Both the position numbers and the translations under genes were made by a program. DNA of 64,000 nt from positions 1,130,501 to 1,194,500 of the forward strand of contig CM037473.1 in NCBI GenBank assembly GCA_021014325.1. The letters run 5' to 3'. Origin of the DNA: Plazaster borealis (lineage: Eukaryota; Echinodermata; Asteroidea; Forcipulatida; Labidiasteridae). Positions within the stretch are counted from its first letter, which is position 1; each line of letters begins with the position of its first letter. Shown here piece by piece: positions 24,513 to 36,524 of this stretch. The notes under the pieces were generated by a model, which saw only the letters and a program-made list of their open reading frames with translations, was not told the DNA's origin and did no database searches.

Positions 24513-25268
24513 TCTTGCCAAGATGTTACTGTTGATGCGCAACACAGTAGAAAATACTGTTAGCAGCTTCCGCACTTTAGACGTGACCCAACTACAAGAC
24601 TGCCATTCACAAAACAACTATCTCAACAACATCAACGGATCACAAGAGGATGGGTAAACCGTACGCTTGTTGTAGTAGTAGCTTAACCCACTACATGTAC
24701 CGTGCTATACATTGGTTCTGTATATCTTTGTTGTTCAGTGAATGATTCATGCCTGGGTTGTCACCGATTGAATGGGTAGGGTCGACGGATGTTAAAGCGT
24801 GGAGAAAGATGGAAGTATAGGGCCTACATGTACGTAGACCGTTATTGAACTCCAGACGACCGGCCTTGGCGCAACCGAGAGTGCACCCGATGGGTGACCC
24901 GGTACTTCGTTTTATATTTTTGTTGCAGACCTTGAATACATGTTCACTTATTTACACACAACTTAACTTTCAAGACATAGGGCCTTGTAGTCATGGTGGA
25001 AAACTTCCCTTGAAGTATTTCTGACTGAAATTGCTAGAATTTTTTAGAAATGAGTCGCACAGTTAATTATCATCCTCGCAAGCCCGAAAACTGACAAACA
25101 AAAAGGGTTTTTGTTTTTTTCGTGACTCCGATGACCGATTGAGCTTTAACTTTCACATGCTCGTTAATTCATGTACATGTACATGTTAGGTCACACAAAG
25201 TGCGGACTGGTCTCTGACAATTCCATATGTTGGCCGCTTGCTTTACCTGACAAATTTCCTCTCTCTGT

Positions 25269-25662
25269 TTAAAGGCACCGTACACGTTTGGTAATTGGAG
25301 CCTATTGTTTGTTTCAAACCTATAGTCGTAGATATATACCATAAAACTAAACTGTGAAAATTTCATTTCAAAAGGTGGTAGTGTTTTTGAGATATTGCCG
25401 AAAATCTGGAGCGGTTATGTCCACGCAGGGAGAATAATCTGCATTGGAATACACAATCTGAAAAGCATTACGCGTAACGCTTCTCAGATTGAAAGGTTTT
25501 GGGGAATAAAAAGTGATATATTTTTCCATAACCACAGTACTTCGAAGTGAAAAGTTGCTCGAAATGCATTATACTATCCAAAGCTGCTGTACTTCTTACC
25601 AGCAAAGGTTTTTTTTGCCATTAATTATCAGAGTCATTACCAAACGTGTACGATGCCTTTAA
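25269..25662. mobile_element. Family-B MITE-like element, copy 3 (opposite orientation)
   Basis: Bounded by TTAAAGGCACCGTACACG and CGTGTACGATGCCTTTAA. The interior is the reverse complement of 6046-6409 (AGGGAGAATAATCTGCATTG, AGCTGCTGTACTTCTTACC). The ends resemble family A while the interior is family B. Confidence 0.75.
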
Positions 25663-26259
25663 TAGTAACGGCTCACTTTTCCAAATAAATCCTGTCAGTG
25701 GTCACTGGGCCATTTATGTTATTCCCTAGTACAAACCATCTCAGCTCCCTGTGCTGCCAAGTATGTAGTGCACCAAGCTAAATCAATCACAAGAACCATC
25801 TTTGCCCTCACAGCTACCCATTTACCCCTGGGTGAAGAGAAGCAATTATAGTTAAGTGTCTTGCTCAATGAAACAAGTGTGGTGACCAGGATTTGAACCC
25901 ACGTCCTGATGACTTAACCACAAGAACTTCAGTACGATGCCACTTATGGTAAATGTTAATGAAAGATGTTTACATCTGAAACTTTTCTTACCATGAAATT
26001 TGTACCACTTGTCCTGAGAAATTGTACATCTTAAATAATGCCATGTTCAATTATACATTATGCCCAGTTCTCCGTTCTTATACTTTATTTTCAAATAAAA
26101 ATGTGCATAACAATGTGCACAAGATCACTTACTACAGAATATAACCCATTGTAAATTATTTTCTAAAGCAAATTGACCACGCAGGTTATTGAATATTAGA
26201 AGATTTGAATGAATTGATGTACTCCTCCAACGAAACCTAATGATCTAACATAAGATATG

Positions 26260-26690
26260 GATACCCGTCTCAATGACATGTATCCTAGATTATCTTCAGG
26301 ATTATGCTGGATGGGTCACTCTCCCAAAATGTTAATAATAATACTTGGTTCGTATAGCGCACATTTCCTAGTAGCTTTATCAATGTGCTTTACAACATTA
26401 CCCCCTTCATCGGCATACTTTGACCAATCCACAAGCTTTCTTAACTTCCTGGTGAGCGTACAACCTCAAGCTTCTAATACTTATATCACTAATGGGTCAA
26501 TCCAATAATAAACCATCTCAGCCCTCACAGGTTCCCATTTATACACCTGGGTTAAGAGAAGCAATTTGTGGTTAAGTGTCTTTCTCAAGGACACAAGTGT
26601 CATGACCAGGATTCGAACCCACACTCTGATGACTAGGCCGTCAGAACTTGTGTCTGATTCACTACACTGTTTGGCCCTGACATGCAATCT
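26260..26690 (-). repeat. SINE-like composite repeat
   Basis: The 5' part (GTGCTTTACAACATTA, CTTCCTGGTGAGCG, ACAACCTCAAGCT) matches 60905-61010. The 3' part holds CATGACCAGGATTCGAACCC, the complement of a pol-III B-box (GGGTTCGAATCC). Both parts recur together near 61000, so this is one dispersed family. Its tail alone appears at 25735-25945 and 43955-44085. Confidence 0.55.
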
Positions 26691-27171
26691 CTCAGATGTA
26701 GGATATGTCATAAACAAAATTAACTTTGAACATTACGTAGACATGGAAAAGTGTGTTAAATGTTTTATTGCAAAATCCAACAGTGAGTTAAATAGATCAA
26801 ATGTGCCAGTCTGCAATCTGATATCGTGTGGTGAATGCATGCCACAGTACCAATATGCCACATACACAACCAGTGCAGTTGAATGGTTTCAAATAGTTGG
26901 TCAACTCACAGAAAAATTTTACCAAGAGAAACTGAAACTTTACACAATTCTGATATTATTTTCAAACCTTTTATCTGCAAATTTCAAGTTATGCAGTTGA
27001 ACAACCCCTGTGCCCAATTTCATGTAGCTGCTTTAATATTTACAACAAATAGCTAAGCACAACAAAATTATGCTGACTAGAATAAGGTTATCCAAAATAC
27101 CATATCATCATCTGTGACTGGTATCCTGCTCATTTTTGCTTAGCACAAATTTTTAAAGCAATCTTTTCTGC

Positions 27172-27545
27172 TTAAAGGCATCGTACACGTTTGGTAATTG
27201 TCAAAGACCAGTGTTCTCATTTGGTGTATCCCAACATATGCATAAAATGACAAGCCTCTGAAAATATGGGCTCAATTGGTCATCGAAGTTCCAAGAAAAT
27301 GATGAAAGAAAAAATACCCTTGTTGTACAAATTTGTGTGCTTTCAGATAGGAATAAAAACTTCTTGCAAGAAGTTTTTATTATTTTAGTGAGAAATTACA
27401 TCTTTCTCAAAAACTACGTTAGTTCAGTGGGAGTCGTTTCTCACAATGTTTTATACTATCAACAGCTCTCTGTTGCTCGTTACCAAGTCAGTTTTTATGC
27501 TAATATATATTTTGAGTAATTACCAAATGTGTACAGTGCCTTTAA
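27172..27545. mobile_element. Family-A MITE-like element, copy 4
   Basis: Bounded by TTAAAGGCATCGTACACG and GTGTACAGTGCCTTTAA. It is nearly identical to copy 1 through CTTCTTGCAAGAAG and beyond. Confidence 0.8.
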
Positions 27546-28369
27546 GCAGCTCTATGAAGTTGGACCCCTGCTCTTGGTAACATTTTCCAGCGAATAGACC
27601 AACCAGTTGAAAGTTGGAACCCTTACAGTCAACCCTTTTTATGAAGAGCACTGTTATAAAGAGGTTCTGCTTATAAAGATTACATTATGAAGTCCTGAAT
27701 CTCATTTCTACTTTGTGTTTCTTTGTTTTACTGTCCTCTTATAACAACATTCCTGTTATAAAGTTGGCTAGTCCCAGCGATCTTGTTATAATGAGATTCG
27801 ACAGTAAGTTTGTAACTGCATGGGTTGTGCATGGTGGAACAACTGTGCATTGTGGATGCATTCACCTCATGAGAAAGTGAACAACCATTTTCTTTCTCTT
27901 TAAAACTTTCTTCATTTCCTTGTAGCCCTTACCATGAGTGGCCATTTGGCCTGGTTGTGTTTGGGCGATTATCATCCAAAAATATATTATATTTAGAATT
28001 GATGTCATGATCAAGAGGTAAAAACATTATGCACTTTAATTCTGCAATATATTATATTATTTTAAACAAATGACAATATATTATTATTTTATACAAATGA
28101 CACAGAAAAAATATGTACAAAGAATATCAAACTTACAAATCAAACCAACAACGCTTTACTAAGTAGGATTTGAACCTGGTGAAGATAAGGTTTGCGGAGA
28201 TACCATATATGATTAAATCTCTTTTATGAGCTGTGGTGGTTCTGAAAAGAACCTTTGGTTTAACAACTCAAAGTTTCAATCTGTGTGCCCAGCTTAACCT
28301 GTTCTGGCTCCTGCCTTGGCGCACCATTGAGGTAAAGCCTACATGCAAGCTAAACCTCTTCGTCAGTAC

Positions 28370-28746
28370 TTAAAGGGATTGTATATATATGTTTGGTAAT
28401 TTGAACCCACCGTTTGTTTCAATCCTATATAGTTGTATACATACAATACAACTAACCTGTGAAAATTTAATCTCAAAAGATGGTAGCGTTTTTGAGATAT
28501 AGCCGAAAATCTGGAGGGGTTTGTTCAAGCAGGAAGATTAATCTGCAATTGGAATACACAATTTGTCTCAGATTCAAATTTTTGGGGATAAAAAATAAGT
28601 GATATTTTTTTCAGAACCGCAGTACTTCAAAGTGAAAAGTTTCTTAAAATGCATTTTACTATCCAAAGCTGCTGTACTTCTTACCAAGTAAGTTTTTATT
28701 GCCATTAATTTTCAGAGTCATTACCAAATGTATACAGACCCTTTAA
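28370..28746. mobile_element. Family-B MITE-like element, copy 4 (opposite orientation)
   Basis: Bounded by TTAAAGGGATTGTATATA and TATACAGACCCTTTAA. The interior is the reverse complement of 6046-6409. Confidence 0.75.
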
Positions 28747-29347
28747 GCAGCATACAGCAACAGAGTCCAGCATTCTCCTGAAGACGATCAGAGCAGATGA
28801 TCGAAACTTCCCAGAACCACCACAAACGAGATTAATTACATGGTGTCTCTGCAAACCTCACTTGATTAACACTTGTCTACTATGATTCGATCAAGTTTGG
28901 ATGAACAAAGAGAATACTGCCATGACTGAAAGGCAATTTTAACCTGCAACCTTCACTTTATCAACAGCTACATCTTCTGACAATTCTGGTTTTCCTTCTT
29001 TGTCACTGTCATTGTTCAAGCTGTAAAGGTGCTAGTCAGAAGTCAGCGTTGGAATAATTAGTAAGAAATATCACATTGCAGGGGATTTTCAAAGAGTGCA
29101 TTCCTTTGGTTATCCACTTATCCAGTCAAAGATGCATTGGTGGATAGATATCACTCCAGCTTTTACTACACCGAGGCAAGACTTACATAAGACATGGGGG
29201 AAGGAAGGCTGCTTGTTTACTCCTGTCTAGCTGTACATTTATCATTTCCTGATTCCTGGTCCTCAAGAATAAGAAAGCAACGTTGCTTTCCAGTGGCGTC
29301 CCATGTCATCAAACTGTAAATGACTATTTATTTGAGGGGCTCCTTGT

Positions 29348-32247
29348 TTAAACCTGTCCAGTTGCAACCTCTTCATTTTCAGATCCTTGATCATCAAGAA
29401 AGCAACACTCCTCTCCACTGGAATCACTCACCATCAAACTATAACCACATCTGATCCGTATACACAGTCTTAATTTATAAATCAGCCAAATGATGACTTG
29501 CATTATTATAACTACCAAAAAAGACCCAACGATGGCTGCCGCAGCGAGGCCTGGGTCATTAGAGTAGTCCAGAAATGGATATATTGGCTCAGCGTCTTGA
29601 TTGATTGACCAGTAGATCAGGGTGAAGATAATGTATCCAAAACCTACTAGGAAAGGGTAGATGAAGTGTAGGAGGCGTACAGGGAGGGCTGTCAGGAAGA
29701 GATCCAGGAGGCAGACTACAGAGGTTAGAGTGTGCATGTTGAGGTCATAGATGAGGGGGAGGAAACCCGGGGAATAGATAAGACCCCAGTAGACAATGGT
29801 AACCAGGAAGTTGATGTTTGTTGTAATGCTGAATAGGAACCAGTGTAGCTGGTGGTTGAAACGAGAGTTCTCTGTAAAAAAGAACAGAAAGTTTCAGTTA
29901 AAGTCAAAAACAAATTTTAAGTAGGATTTATAAATTTGCATGTTGGGAAGTAAACACACAATAACATTTAATGTACTATGGTTTTAACCTTACTACTCTC
30001 TGGTAGATTGTGGAGCCCACTGTTTCTCACCATCCAAGAGTATTTACAAGCTTCACTGATCATGAATGGTTGTAAGAAATAACTAAAAATAAATAGTAAA
30101 CTTGCGGGTACAACCACGTGTAAATCTCTTTGTGGGAGTGTGTTGGCTCTGAAAAGAGCCGAGTGTGGTCTCGACGTTTCGAACAGTATACTCTGCTCGT
30201 CTTCAGGAGAATGACGGTGTGAATGGTTGTGTACACTTTAATCCAATGGTAAAGCTGTAGAGTGTTTACAAAGCTTTGGGCAAGTGTGGGGTATGGTTTT
30301 TTTAATGGTTTCTAATCGTCCATCAGGGTGAATTCCTTCTTAGACTAGACTTAGTTATTTTTCCTTCCTCCATGATGCGACTTGGCAATTTAATTAAATA
30401 TTCCAATATATACAGACACATAACCAACATGTAAACTGCCAATGCTGTTTCAATCAAACTTACAACCTTCACCAAAAACAGTTTTCATGTTTCTTGAAAC
30501 GACATGGTTTAACATTTTCTCTTTTCTCATGCCTCACCTTGTATTGGATTATGACGTCTAACGCAGCCATCCATTATGACATTGAATGCCGCAACAGCGT
30601 TGTAAGCAGCAAATATTATGAACCCATAGGTTGTAAGATAGATGAACGATTCTGCTCCTTGATGCTGGACGGAGATCACTATCACCCCCAAGAGAAACCC
30701 AGTTACGTACAGAGCCAAGACCACTCTGTACACGGCAAACAATATCAAGGGGAACTGTGACCACTGTTGGAAATGGATTAATAAAAGTAATAAAACAAAT
30801 TAATTGTAAGTGTTGAGACAACATCATCAATCAGTGGGATAAACCAGGCCTGAAATTTCATCTTTGCGAGGGCAAGGCCATTTTCATTTTGCAAAGGTCG
30901 CGTTTGAAGGGGCACCAAGGCCAAGACAAGGGGCAACAGAGGCCATGGCCTCTATCTAATTCCAGGCCTGATGAACAATTTGATAATGCTAACTGGGAAT
31001 TTGATAATCTGAGACTTACTGTAAACATGTGCATTTTGGGGTTAATTTTAATGCTTTACAATCCTGTTGTTGATGGGTAAAGTTTTGCTTTAGTATGAAT
31101 TGTATTTCATGGAATGATCAACACAACTTTTGTGTGCTCTTAATGGTTGCTGTGCACATTCTCTCTTTAGTTTTGACAATGACTTTGTCACCAAGGTCAA
31201 GTGGTTTATAACTGTTGGACTTGCAACCACAAGGTTGTGTGTTCAAATATGGCTAAGCAAACTGCTGATTTCACAATTGACTAGAATTTAGTATTGTCGT
31301 CTAATAACTTGAACACAATTTAATGATTTGTGTAATTCAAAATTATCTACTAGACGTTAAACCAATCTTTGTATGGGAGAGATCGACTTTTGCAAACAAT
31401 GTTTAAACGAGTGATTGCAGCTTAGAGATTCTTCATATAATACCAAAAACGAGATTGCACAAAATTGTTTTAAAGTACTCACCACAAGCACAATAAGGCA
31501 ATAAGCCATTTTGAGATGGTGGACACATTACCAGGGCACTATGACTATTTGGTTTGGGTAAATTTGTCTTTTTACACCCAAACCAAACAGCGCACTGTGT
31601 CCACCATATCTCAAAAAGGCTATGAAAGTGACAACTGACTGGTGGAGAATTTCGGGGGGGAAAACGTGACTTTCTTATCTATTCGAAATATCATCACACT
31701 TCCTGATCATGCTGATGCTATGACGTAGGGTCGGGCCAAGAAGCGGAGGGAGTCAGCATATTGGCACGATTTATGGGGCTACCAATTATTGTCCCTCCTC
31801 TGTTTTTTGTCGTTTCTTTTTAGTCAACTGAATAACATCAATAAATAGACCAAAATTTAGTCTGCGACCATAGGATAGGGAGGATGGAGGGTTATGATTA
31901 TCGCAGCTGAACTACACAAATTTACATCAATGATTTAGCATGTTTAGGCTCAGCCCCATTAAGTGTCAATACTCTGGACTTGAGGAAGTCCAGAGTATTG
32001 GCACTGTGTGGGGCTAGTTTTAAGTTTAGGCTATACTCTTCTTTGTCCAATCATGGAGGAAGGAAATCCTCCATGACCATGGTCCAATATATGTCAAGTA
32101 AGCTTTATTGAAATGACGCAAAACAGCCAATAACAACAACTAATATTATTTACCAACCTGCGGACGATGAAATACACTGCAATCAGCTGTACTGAATCCA
32201 AGATCAGATAATTTGGGTCGCCGACATCGACAACAACTGTTTTCCAT
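29348..32247 (-). CDS. Rolling-stone-like multi-pass membrane protein, copy C
   Basis: Exons 32158-32247 (30 codons), 30538-30763 (226 nt) and 29348-29871 join in phases 0 and 1 to give 279 residues and a TAA. Exon 1 has CCRCRRPKLSDLGF and CSVFHRPQ. Exon 2 begins WSQFPLILFAVYR with two hydrophobic spans. Exon 3 begins ENSRFNHQLHWFLF and carries LLDLFLTALPVRLLHFIYP, then LIYWSINQD, a further span and a longer, acidic cytoplasm-like tail (SGEECCFLDDQGSENEE) than copies A and B. WSINQ replaces the WAAGG seen in A and B. The family role in cell fusion or adhesion is known only from Drosophila rost; here it is inference. Confidence 0.87.
31494..31625. mobile_element. MITE-like foldback in copy C intron 1
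   Basis: CCATTTTGAGATGGTGGACA and TGTCCACCATATCTCAAAAA are inverted, with an inner pair TTTGGTTTGGGTAAA / TTTACACCCAAACCAAA. Confidence 0.75.
31951..32017. repeat. 67-nt near-perfect hairpin in copy C intron 1
   Basis: AGCCCCATTAAGTGTCAATA-CTCTGGACTT pairs with AAGTCCAGAG-TATTGGCACTGTGTGGGGCT around a four-base loop (GAGG), with only a few mismatches. It could be a tiny MITE or a miRNA-like precursor; the sequence alone cannot decide. Confidence 0.6.
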
Positions 32248-33713
32248 TGTAATTGTTTGTAGGCCTACAGCAAAAAATAATATAAATAGCTCAATAAATA
32301 GCCTAAGCCCAGGTTGGACTCCTCCTTTGCATAACGTCTTACCGGGGCTAACGGTACTTACAGGGGGAAAAGTTTCAACAAATCTATAACAAGCATTGAG
32401 GTGCTATGCCTATTTGTGAAATAACTTTCGACACGGTTTCCCTGTTGTGTGCGCAGCCATTATTAAAACATACCGCCCTCTCGCGACAGAAAGTCAAACA
32501 GCTGTATCGCCGACTAGACTGTATGCAAAGGTCTTATCCAAAGGCTTTGCCAGCCCCGTCACCCTCTCACAACAAAAATGAAAAGTATATACAATTATTT
32601 GTTTATAAGAGAGAAGAGAAAATGCACAGAAAAGGTACGATACATCAAACAGCTCCCTAAATATTATGTCTTTGCCCCCCCTTGGCCCCCACCCCAAATG
32701 AAAATAACTGCTTACGTCACCGTCACCAGTTGAAAAAGTGGAGTAATGTGGGTCGCAGTACAGGCTCAATGGCCTATTGTGATTATGGCGTAACTATTGT
32801 CTGTAGGCTATGATGATGTATTTTACGAAAGAGATTTACATAATAATAATTTATTGTGCTGTCAATTAGAGTAAAGTTTGTCAGCTCTAATTAATAATTG
32901 CAAATTGATGATTTGTGGAATAAAAACGTTATCAATTTTTAATCAGACAATAATAAAATTAAATCAATGGTTTTCTTATAGGTCAGTTTGCACAACATTG
33001 GTAGATTGAAATTACACTCTATCAACATCCGGGTCATAATTGACCCAGATCCGGGTCAAGTGGGGTCTGACCCGTTTATTGGTCAGTGTGACCCGGAATC
33101 TATCCAATTTGTTGGAGTATTCATGTTCACAGATTTGCATGGTATAATGAGGCATGATTTGTGATGGTTGAAAACTTCCGTTGAAACATTTTTGCTAGAA
33201 ATAGACCTACTATAGATTTTGAGAAATTTGATTAAAACAACTATTAGTTTTGATCTCGTAAAAGTCCAAACCCAATGTTTGAAAACAGTGCAAACATATC
33301 CGTTTTCCTCTCAGACTTCGATGACTGATTTGAGCTTAACACGTTAAAGACCATTCATAACTAAATAATAATCACCATACGACCAGACGTGGCTAATATT
33401 GTTAAGTTTTGGACACATTTTTTTCTTGTAAAAGTGTCTAAAAAAATAATATGAAACAGACAATCGGTTTTGTTTCAGAAACATAGATACTATTTTAACA
33501 TGGGAAACATTGGAAAAGGTCAACTCAGGACGTGACCTTTGCTCTGACCTGTCTGTTTGAGTGGAAGTAGGTCAGATCTTGCAGCCGTTTGCGGACGCTA
33601 TAGGCATTTTGATAGAAGCCGTTTCTGGCCGCAATGGTCTCTAAAGGGTTTTAAACGTTCACATAATGTTTGTTATTTCAAGTATTAGGCCTATGTTGAG
33701 TACAAACCTAAAG

Positions 33714-34152
33714 TGCGGACTGGTCTTTGACAATAAAAGTTGTTGAGATTTTTTCCCGACTAAATATTCCAACATTTTTTCATTTGCCATTTAACACCAT
33801 TCTAATATATATATATATATATGAATATAATTCCTGAGAAGTAGCGACAAAGCATCTTTATGTATCAGCCATCCGACAACTTCAGTCGTCCATTGCAAGC
33901 CATTTCTAATCAGAAAACGAGTAAAAATCATACGCAGGAACAGAGCAGCGATCGACGAGTCTCGTGATCTCGGTGAGACAGTTAATACTACAGCTCGACC
34001 TTCCTTATTGTGTAAAATGACCAAATATAAACGTATAAAAGTGCGGACTGGTCTTTGACAATAAAATAATTTTTCCCGACTAAATTTTCCACCATTTTTT
34101 CATTTGCCATATTTTACACCATTCTAATATGATATATATATGAATATAATTC
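33714..34152. repeat. ~113-bp direct repeats flanking a duplicated gene fragment
   Basis: GTGCGGACTGGTCTTTGACA begins at about 33715 and again at about 34041. Each is followed by TTTTTCCCGACTAAAT, TTTTTTCATTTGCCAT, ACACCATTCTAATAT and TATATATGAATATAATTC. The sequence between them (33830-34034) is the exon-1 copy listed separately. Confidence 0.8.
33826..34030 (-). pseudogene. Dead duplicate of Rolling-stone copy D exon 1 and its upstream flank
   Basis: It matches 39276-39476 over about 200 bp (for example AGCATCTTTATGTATCAGCC, TTCTAATCAGAAAACGAGTA and CTCGACCTTCCTTATTGTGT). The ATG and the KLSD block remain. However, the copy has small indels in the coding part, and the donor site is destroyed: functional D reads TCTCAG|GTATGT here versus TCTCAGGAATT in the copy. 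No exons 2 or 3 follow. It is a truncated duplicate, not a fifth gene. Confidence 0.85.
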
Positions 34153-34697
34153 TTTAATGTGTCCGCATTAAAAATACAGATAATTGAGTTCCATTGGCAA
34201 TTGGAAACAAAAAATCACAAAACAAATAACACTTAAAACAACAACCACAATAATGACAATAACAAGAGAATATCAAGTATACAGGAAATTACAACTTACA
34301 ATTACATACAATTGTGAACTTAAAATTTCAAGATTTTAATACCAATTTTAAAATTGCGAACTAAAAACCCCAAAATGCAGTTACTACCCTTTCTAGTGAA
34401 TGCGAGAGATAATGTTATTGAGGCCTACCGCTTGATTACAGAATGGATTGAGTTAGGAACAAAATATTTACGAAAACGAAGTGAGTTTGTTTGTGGTGGG
34501 CGGAGTCGAATACCAGAGCGATTAAAAACAAAGCAATTAAAAAGTGGGTGAGTCGGGTCCTTCATTATAGAATTTAACTTGACAAGTCAAGTTTAAACCT
34601 ATGCTACGCTGTGCACTTGTGCAGTTTTCTTTACCCGGTCTAATTTCTTCCTGTTCTGCTGTGAAAGTGAACTGAGTGTACATTTATTATTATTATG

Positions 34698-35044
34698 TTA
34701 AAGGCAGTGGACACTATTGGTAATTACTCAAAATAATTATTAGCACAAAACCTTACTTGGTATCAAGTAATGGGGAGAGGTTGGCAGTATAAAACATTGT
34801 GAGAAACGGCTCCCTCTGAAGTGGAGTAGTTTTCGAGAAAGAAGTAATTTTCCACGAATTTGATTTCGAGACCTCAAGTTTAGAACTTGAGGTCTCGAAA
34901 TCAAGCATCTGAAAGCACACAACTTCGTGTGACAAGGGTGTTTATTCTTTCATTGTTTTCTTGCAACTCCGACGACCGATGTTGAGATACACCAAGTGAG
35001 AAGACTGGTCTTTGACAATTACCAATAGTGTACACTGTCTTTAA
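34698..35044. mobile_element. Variant family-A MITE-like element
   Basis: The ends TTAAAGGCAGTGGACACTAT and ATAGTGTACACTGTCTTTAA are inverted. At the centre lies a long perfect palindrome around 34860-34905 (GATTTCGAGACCTCAAGTTT and its complement). The interior blocks (AAACGGCTCCCTCTGAAGT) resemble family A. Confidence 0.75.
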
Positions 35045-35724
35045 AAGTTAAAATACTCTGTTTCAATGATTGATAAAATAACCGCAAGATAGTACGGTCA
35101 ACATGAAAACATCTAGTCCCTTGTTAACGACAATGTGACTATGTAAGCATGATTGTGGGTTTAAAATGTTATACTTGATGGTGTAATAAACGACGGAAAA
35201 AGTTACACTAATTATTTCTTCACATTGGTCCTTGAGATTGTACCCCCGGACTCCATGGCCAACCCATCACACAAACTCACTCCAAGTTCTTTCATTTGTA
35301 TTAATAATCGACAACAGGTCGGGCTTATATACCCGGTGATCATTTCATAAACATTTCAATGTAATTCACAAAAAAATACACTAAATCAAATAAAACTTAA
35401 CAAGAAATTAATGAGCGTTATTGGCTCTTTTTATCATGATAATAATACAAGGTTTAGGCCTCTCATGGAGAAACCTCCAGTTATCACGGTGGTTATTGCA
35501 TGCTTTTCAACTCTGATCCGAATAATAATCGACTGGGTTTTCAATATCTGTCTGCTATCGTGGGTTAGACTAGATTACTAAGAAAACGAATACTTCAGTA
35601 TTGACAGATGACACACTGTGAAATACCCAAACCCCACTCTTCAGCATTTGTGTTTACTTCGTCCATTCAAAATCAATGTAACGAAAACGAGACTTGAAGG
35701 GAAATGGTCCTAGTTCCATCTGGG

Positions 35725-35960
35725 CCCAATTTCATAGCGTGCTAAGCACAACAATTTGCTTAGCGTGAAATTTCTTCCTTGATAAAAACAGGATTACCAA
35801 CCAAATTTCCACGTGATTTTCAGGATAAGCAAACAACAGCTGAATACCAGTAACAAGCAATATGCAACACATGGAAATTTGGTTGGTAATCCTGTTTTTA
35901 TCAAGGAAGAAATTTCATGCTAAGCAAATTGTTGAGCTTAGCAGCTCTATGAAATTGGGC
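35725..35960. mobile_element. MITE-like foldback bounded by GGGCCCAATTTCATAG
   Basis: The left arm GGGCCCAATTTCATAGCGTG runs through TTCCTTGATAAAAACAGGAT; the right arm is its complement, ending CTCTATGAAATTGGGCC. The arms are about 100 bp. Confidence 0.8.
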
Positions 35961-36097
35961 CATGATGAACAAAGAATGAACTCAAAATGTCATTGTGTTT
36001 ACAAGATTCAGCAGACAAAGATGCAGCTGCTGTGGTAAAGATGGATACCTACCACTTGGATCTGTCACTGTTATGTGACTATGTCACAATGTCAACA

Positions 36098-36291
36098 GGG
36101 CCCAATATCATAAAGCTGATAAGCAGAAAGTACCAGTTGACAAATTTCTTTGCTAAGCAAAATTTGAACGAGGCACCAGTCACAACAAAGCAAACTTAAT
36201 GTAATTTTGGCTGGAAACCTGTTTCTGCTAAGCAGTACTTTTCTGTGCTTAGCAAATTGTTGTGCTTACAGGCTTTATGAAATTGGGCCCA
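36098..36291. mobile_element. Second GGGCCCAAT-bounded element, diverged
   Basis: Begins GGGCCCAATATCATAAAGCT and ends GGCTTTATGAAATTGGGCCC, with GCTAAGC motifs inside as in 35725-35960. Confidence 0.7.
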
Positions 36292-36524
36292 GGTGAGCTA
36301 GTTGGAAATGACAAACAAAAATTATTCATTCAAATTAGTATCGTGACTAGTGTAATTAGTCAGATGTTCAATGAAACAAGTTACCAGTCAACATTCTATA
36401 AAGTTTACGTTGTTGCCACTGGTGCCCTGCTCATTTTTCGCTTAGCAAGAGAATTAGATTTGCTAAGTAATAATTTCTGCTATACAGCTTTAATGTGGGT
36501 CATGGTCTCTTGTTGTTCCTTGCT

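Larger units (their letters stand above)
24513..29347. other. Spacer between Rolling-stone-like copies B and C
   Basis: No gene recognised. Identified contents are a family-B copy (25269-25662), two SINE-like pieces (25735-25945 and 26260-26690), a family-A copy (27172-27545), a repeat with GTTATAA-rich text (about 27600-27800), and an inverted pair of arms (about 28150-28260 and 28800-28880) around a family-B copy (28370-28746). The stretches 24660-25140 and 26700-27170 show nothing I can name. Confidence 0.6.
32248..36524. other. Spacer between Rolling-stone-like copies C and D
   Basis: Contains a GGGTCA repeat piece (33010-33110), the dead copy of D exon 1 between direct repeats (33714-34152), a variant family-A element (34698-35044) and two GGGCCCAATTTCATA-bounded elements (35725-35960 and 36098-36291). 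32260-33000 and 35050-35720 hold nothing I recognise. Confidence 0.6.

Noticed and set aside
26566..27000. 144-codon ORF as a gene
   Set aside because: It begins in a SINE-like repeat, has no recognised domain and no splice support.
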